DNA of 64,000 bases from Methanobacteriota archaeon (GTDB lineage: Archaea > Halobacteriota > Methanomicrobia > Methanomicrobiales > Methanoculleaceae). Within the stretch, counting starts at the first letter, position 1; each line of letters opens with the position of its first letter. The notes beneath the pieces were generated by a model, which was not told the DNA's origin, ran no database searches, and worked only from the letters and a program-made list of their open reading frames with translations. Location: positions 106,544 to 170,543 of the forward strand of contig JAENYE010000005.1 of the NCBI GenBank assembly GCA_016841955.1. The letters are read 5' to 3'. Shown piece by piece: positions 62,275 to 64,000 of this stretch. The translations under genes and the position numbers were made by a program.

Positions 62275-63513
62275 TTACTCGAAGATGTTGAAGATCTGGT
62301 CGCTGCCGGTCGCGGAGAGCCGCTTGCGTTCCGTCTGTTCCTCGACCATAGCGAGCACGGGGAGTTCCATGTCCACACCCGGGGTGTGGCCGAACATCTC
62401 CTGGAGGTCGACCTGCAGGGCGTGCATGAAGAGCGCGTTCGGGATATCCATCGCGCAGTTCTCCTCGCACTGGCCGCAGTTGATACACGAGTCCGAGATG
62501 TGGGCGTAGCGGATCAGGTGGAACATGAAGGGCGGCGGGACCTGACCGGGCGTGACCAGGTAGGACTTCTTCGTGCTGCACTCGACACAGTAGCAGATCG
62601 GGCAGTTCTCGATGCAGGCGTAGCACTTGATGCACCGGGAGGTCTCGTCCATGATCTTCTTCAGGCGGTCCTTCCCTTCGCCGAGTCCCTCGAAGTAGCG
62701 TGCCCGCCACTTGTCGCCGAGTTTCAGCATCGCGCCCTCGACCTTGCCGCGGATCTCGATACCCTTCGGGTTCGCGGCACCGGTCTTGAGGACTCCGGCT
62801 TTCACGGCACCATCGAGGAGGTTTGCACCCTTCTCGGAGCAGACCTCGACGAAGGTGGCCTTGCCGGCCTGGTCGCCGATGACGCCCCAGTTCCCGCAGG
62901 CAAGGTCCGCCTGGCGCGGGACTTTCATCTTGCAGCGGCGGCAGTTGCTGCGGCGGCCGAACCCTTCTTCCTCGAGCTCGTCCATCGAGATGCCCTTGTG
63001 CTGGCCGTCCTTCGTGACGATGATGAACTGGCCCTTGTCGATCTCTTCCTTGACAACGTCGTCGGGGTTAACGCCGAATTTCTCGGCGATCATCTTCCGG
63101 GCAGAGACCGGGCTGACGGACCCGCCGCAGTTGAGACCGACCATCAGGACGTTGTCCAGGTTGACCTGGTTGCGCTTCGCGAGCTCGTACAGGCCCATCG
63201 CGTCGCAGCCTTTCACCGGAACGGCGATCCGCATGTTTTCGGCGCCGTCCAGGTACTTCTTGACCAGCTTCGAGAGCAGGAGCGTTCCGCAGTGGAGCGA
63301 TCCTGCCGTCTGTGCGATCTCGGCGGGGTCGGTGATGAACGTAGGGACGGCGTCGTAGAGGTCCTGTCCCTTCTTGACGGCAAGGACAGCGTCCACCATG
63401 CCGGACTTGAGCGCGTGCGTCAGCAGAGCGGTGACCGCTCCACCACACTCGCCCTTCTCCTGACAGGCGGCGTCGGCTGCCCATGCGTAGAACATATCTC
63501 CTTTTGCAGCCAT
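62275..63513 (-). CDS. fdhB: Formate dehydrogenase beta subunit, F420-reducing
   Basis: 412 residues. The N-terminal part matches the coenzyme F420 hydrogenase/dehydrogenase beta family (ACQEKGECGGAVTALLTHAL, SLHCGTLLLSKLVKKYL, MVGLNCGGSVSP). Further cysteines in RRSNCRRCKMKV belong to it, and two ferredoxin-type clusters are at CIKCYACIENCPICYCVEC and CINCGQCEENCAMDIP. FdhB passes electrons from formate, oxidised on FdhA, to F420 or to the heterodisulfide reductase complex. It begins 2 bases after the fdhA stop codon, so the two are one operon. Confidence 0.96.
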   Translation of the reverse strand: MAAKGDMFYAWAADAACQEKGECGGAVTALLTHALKSGMVDAVLAVKKGQDLYDAVPTFITDPAEIAQTAGSLHCGTLLLSKLVKKYLDGAENMRIAVPVKGCDAMGLYELAKRNQVNLDNVLMVGLNCGGSVSPVSARKMIAEKFGVNPDDVVKEEIDKGQFIIVTKDGQHKGISMDELEEEGFGRRSNCRRCKMKVPRQADLACGNWGVIGDQAGKATFVEVCSEKGANLLDGAVKAGVLKTGAANPKGIEIRGKVEGAMLKLGDKWRARYFEGLGEGKDRLKKIMDETSRCIKCYACIENCPICYCVECSTKKSYLVTPGQVPPPFMFHLIRYAHISDSCINCGQCEENCAMDIPNALFMHALQVDLQEMFGHTPGVDMELPVLAMVEEQTERKRLSATGSDQIFNIFE

Positions 63514-63515
63514 GT

Positions 63516-64000
63516 TCAGGCCTCCGTAATCTTCTCGACCTTCACAGAACAGGCCTTGAACTCAGGGATCTTGGCGATCGGGTCGAGTGCGTTGTTGGTC
63601 AGTATGTTCGCTGCGCACTCGGCGAAGTGGAACGGCATGAACATGACGCCCTTCTTGATCTCGTCAGTCACCTTCGCAGGGACGTCCACCGTGCCGCGGC
63701 GGGAGGTCGCACGGACCATCTCCTTGTCCTGGATGCCGAGCGCCTTCGCGTCCTCGGTGTTGATCTCGATCCAGCCGGTGGGGACCTCGTGGTCGAGAGT
63801 CCCGGAGCGGCGGGTCATGGACCCGGTGTGCCAGTGCCAGATGCAGCGTCCGGTCGTGAGGATGTAGGGGTACTCCGCATCAGGGACTTCCGCCGGCGGT
63901 TTCCACTCGATGGCGTGCATCACGCCCATTCCATCGGGGTGCGAGCACTTGCCGATGTGCAGGATGGGTGTGCCGGGGTGTTCCGTGGTCGGGCACGGCC
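63516..64000 (-). CDS. fdhA: Formate dehydrogenase alpha subunit, C-terminal part (cut by window edge)
   Basis: The last 160 residues, open to the window edge. GTPILHIGKCSHPDGMGVMH leads into the molybdopterin-dinucleotide-binding domain: YPYILTTGRCIWHWHTGSMT, PTGWIEINTEDAKALGI, VRATSRRGTVDVPAKV and VFMPFHFAECAANILTNNAL, all typical of FdhA in methanogens. It holds the Mo or W bis-MGD cofactor and oxidises formate to CO2. The cofactor would come from the MoaD/MoaE pathway at 17-18 kb. Confidence 0.95.
   Translation of the reverse strand, partial: PCPTTEHPGTPILHIGKCSHPDGMGVMHAIEWKPPAEVPDAEYPYILTTGRCIWHWHTGSMTRRSGTLDHEVPTGWIEINTEDAKALGIQDKEMVRATSRRGTVDVPAKVTDEIKKGVMFMPFHFAECAANILTNNALDPIAKIPEFKACSVKVEKITEA

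Overview
ORGANISM. The window is GC-rich archaeal DNA (third codon positions strongly G/C, with AT-rich TATA boxes standing out upstream of genes). It most likely comes from a hydrogenotrophic, formate-using methanogen of the order Methanomicrobiales; Methanoculleus is my best guess for the genus, inferred from gene content and base composition rather than from a database match. Pointers are an F420-type formate dehydrogenase (FdhB plus the C-terminus of FdhA) at the right edge, the YcaO/TfuA pair known in methanogens for thioglycine formation on methyl-coenzyme M reductase, a form III RuBisCO, archaellin-type signal peptides, and many PAS-based sensors including one with a MASE3-like membrane domain. 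LAYOUT. 1-4.3 kb: a truncated CNNM/CBS membrane protein, a peroxiredoxin, an N-formylglutamate-amidohydrolase-like protein, a short RecQ helicase and a PspC protein. 4.8-11.3 kb: bacterial-type nucleotide excision repair, uvrA-uvrC-uvrB, all on the minus strand. 11.5-13.9 kb: a DUF5591 (archaeosine-synthase-like) protein and form III RuBisCO. 14.0-15.4 kb: a decayed, partly AT-rich stretch with broken small genes. 15.5-18.8 kb: a tight five-gene operon hesA-moaD-moaE-ycaO-tfuA. 19-21 kb: a FemAB-like acyltransferase without a conventional start codon and a PIN-domain protein. 20.9-42.8 kb: a signalling-rich region with five multi-PAS sensor proteins, of which three are histidine kinases and two lack any ATPase domain. 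Between them lie an ABC-2 transporter operon with an exported NEW3-like partner, a CPx metal ATPase, a cupin lipoprotein, a PKD-like exported protein and a lone PemK/MazF-like protein. 43-47 kb: nitroreductase, HtrA-like protease, alpha/beta hydrolase, glycerophosphodiesterase, DUF2795. 47.2-51.8 kb: a polar amino-acid ABC transporter whose genes are split by an EamA permease with a histidine-rich tail. 52-54 kb: aldolase plus a phosphofructokinase carrying the residues of pyrophosphate-dependent enzymes. 54.6-62 kb: membrane proteins, an ABC exporter, a DUF5714 protein, a frameshifted two-helix protein, two archaellin/pilin-like proteins, DUF1616 and an exported protein. 62.3-64 kb: fdhB and fdhA (cut by the window edge). 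HOW THE GENES WORK TOGETHER. The molybdopterin synthase pair in the hesA operon would supply cofactor to FdhA; the same sulfur-carrier chemistry could feed YcaO/TfuA. Aldolase and phosphofructokinase act on the same metabolite, fructose-1,6-bisphosphate. The Uvr genes form one repair pathway. REPEATS. At least five long intergenic gaps (4.6, 12.3-12.5, 36.5, 49.3 and 54.1-54.4 kb) hold members of a palindromic G/C-rich repeat family whose ends carry GTGGCGATA or its complement. A second family built on TTCGCG steps lies at 8.4 and 62.1 kb. Three short genes each become coherent if one base is added to or removed from a G or C run. No tRNA, rRNA, insertion sequence or CRISPR array was recognised.
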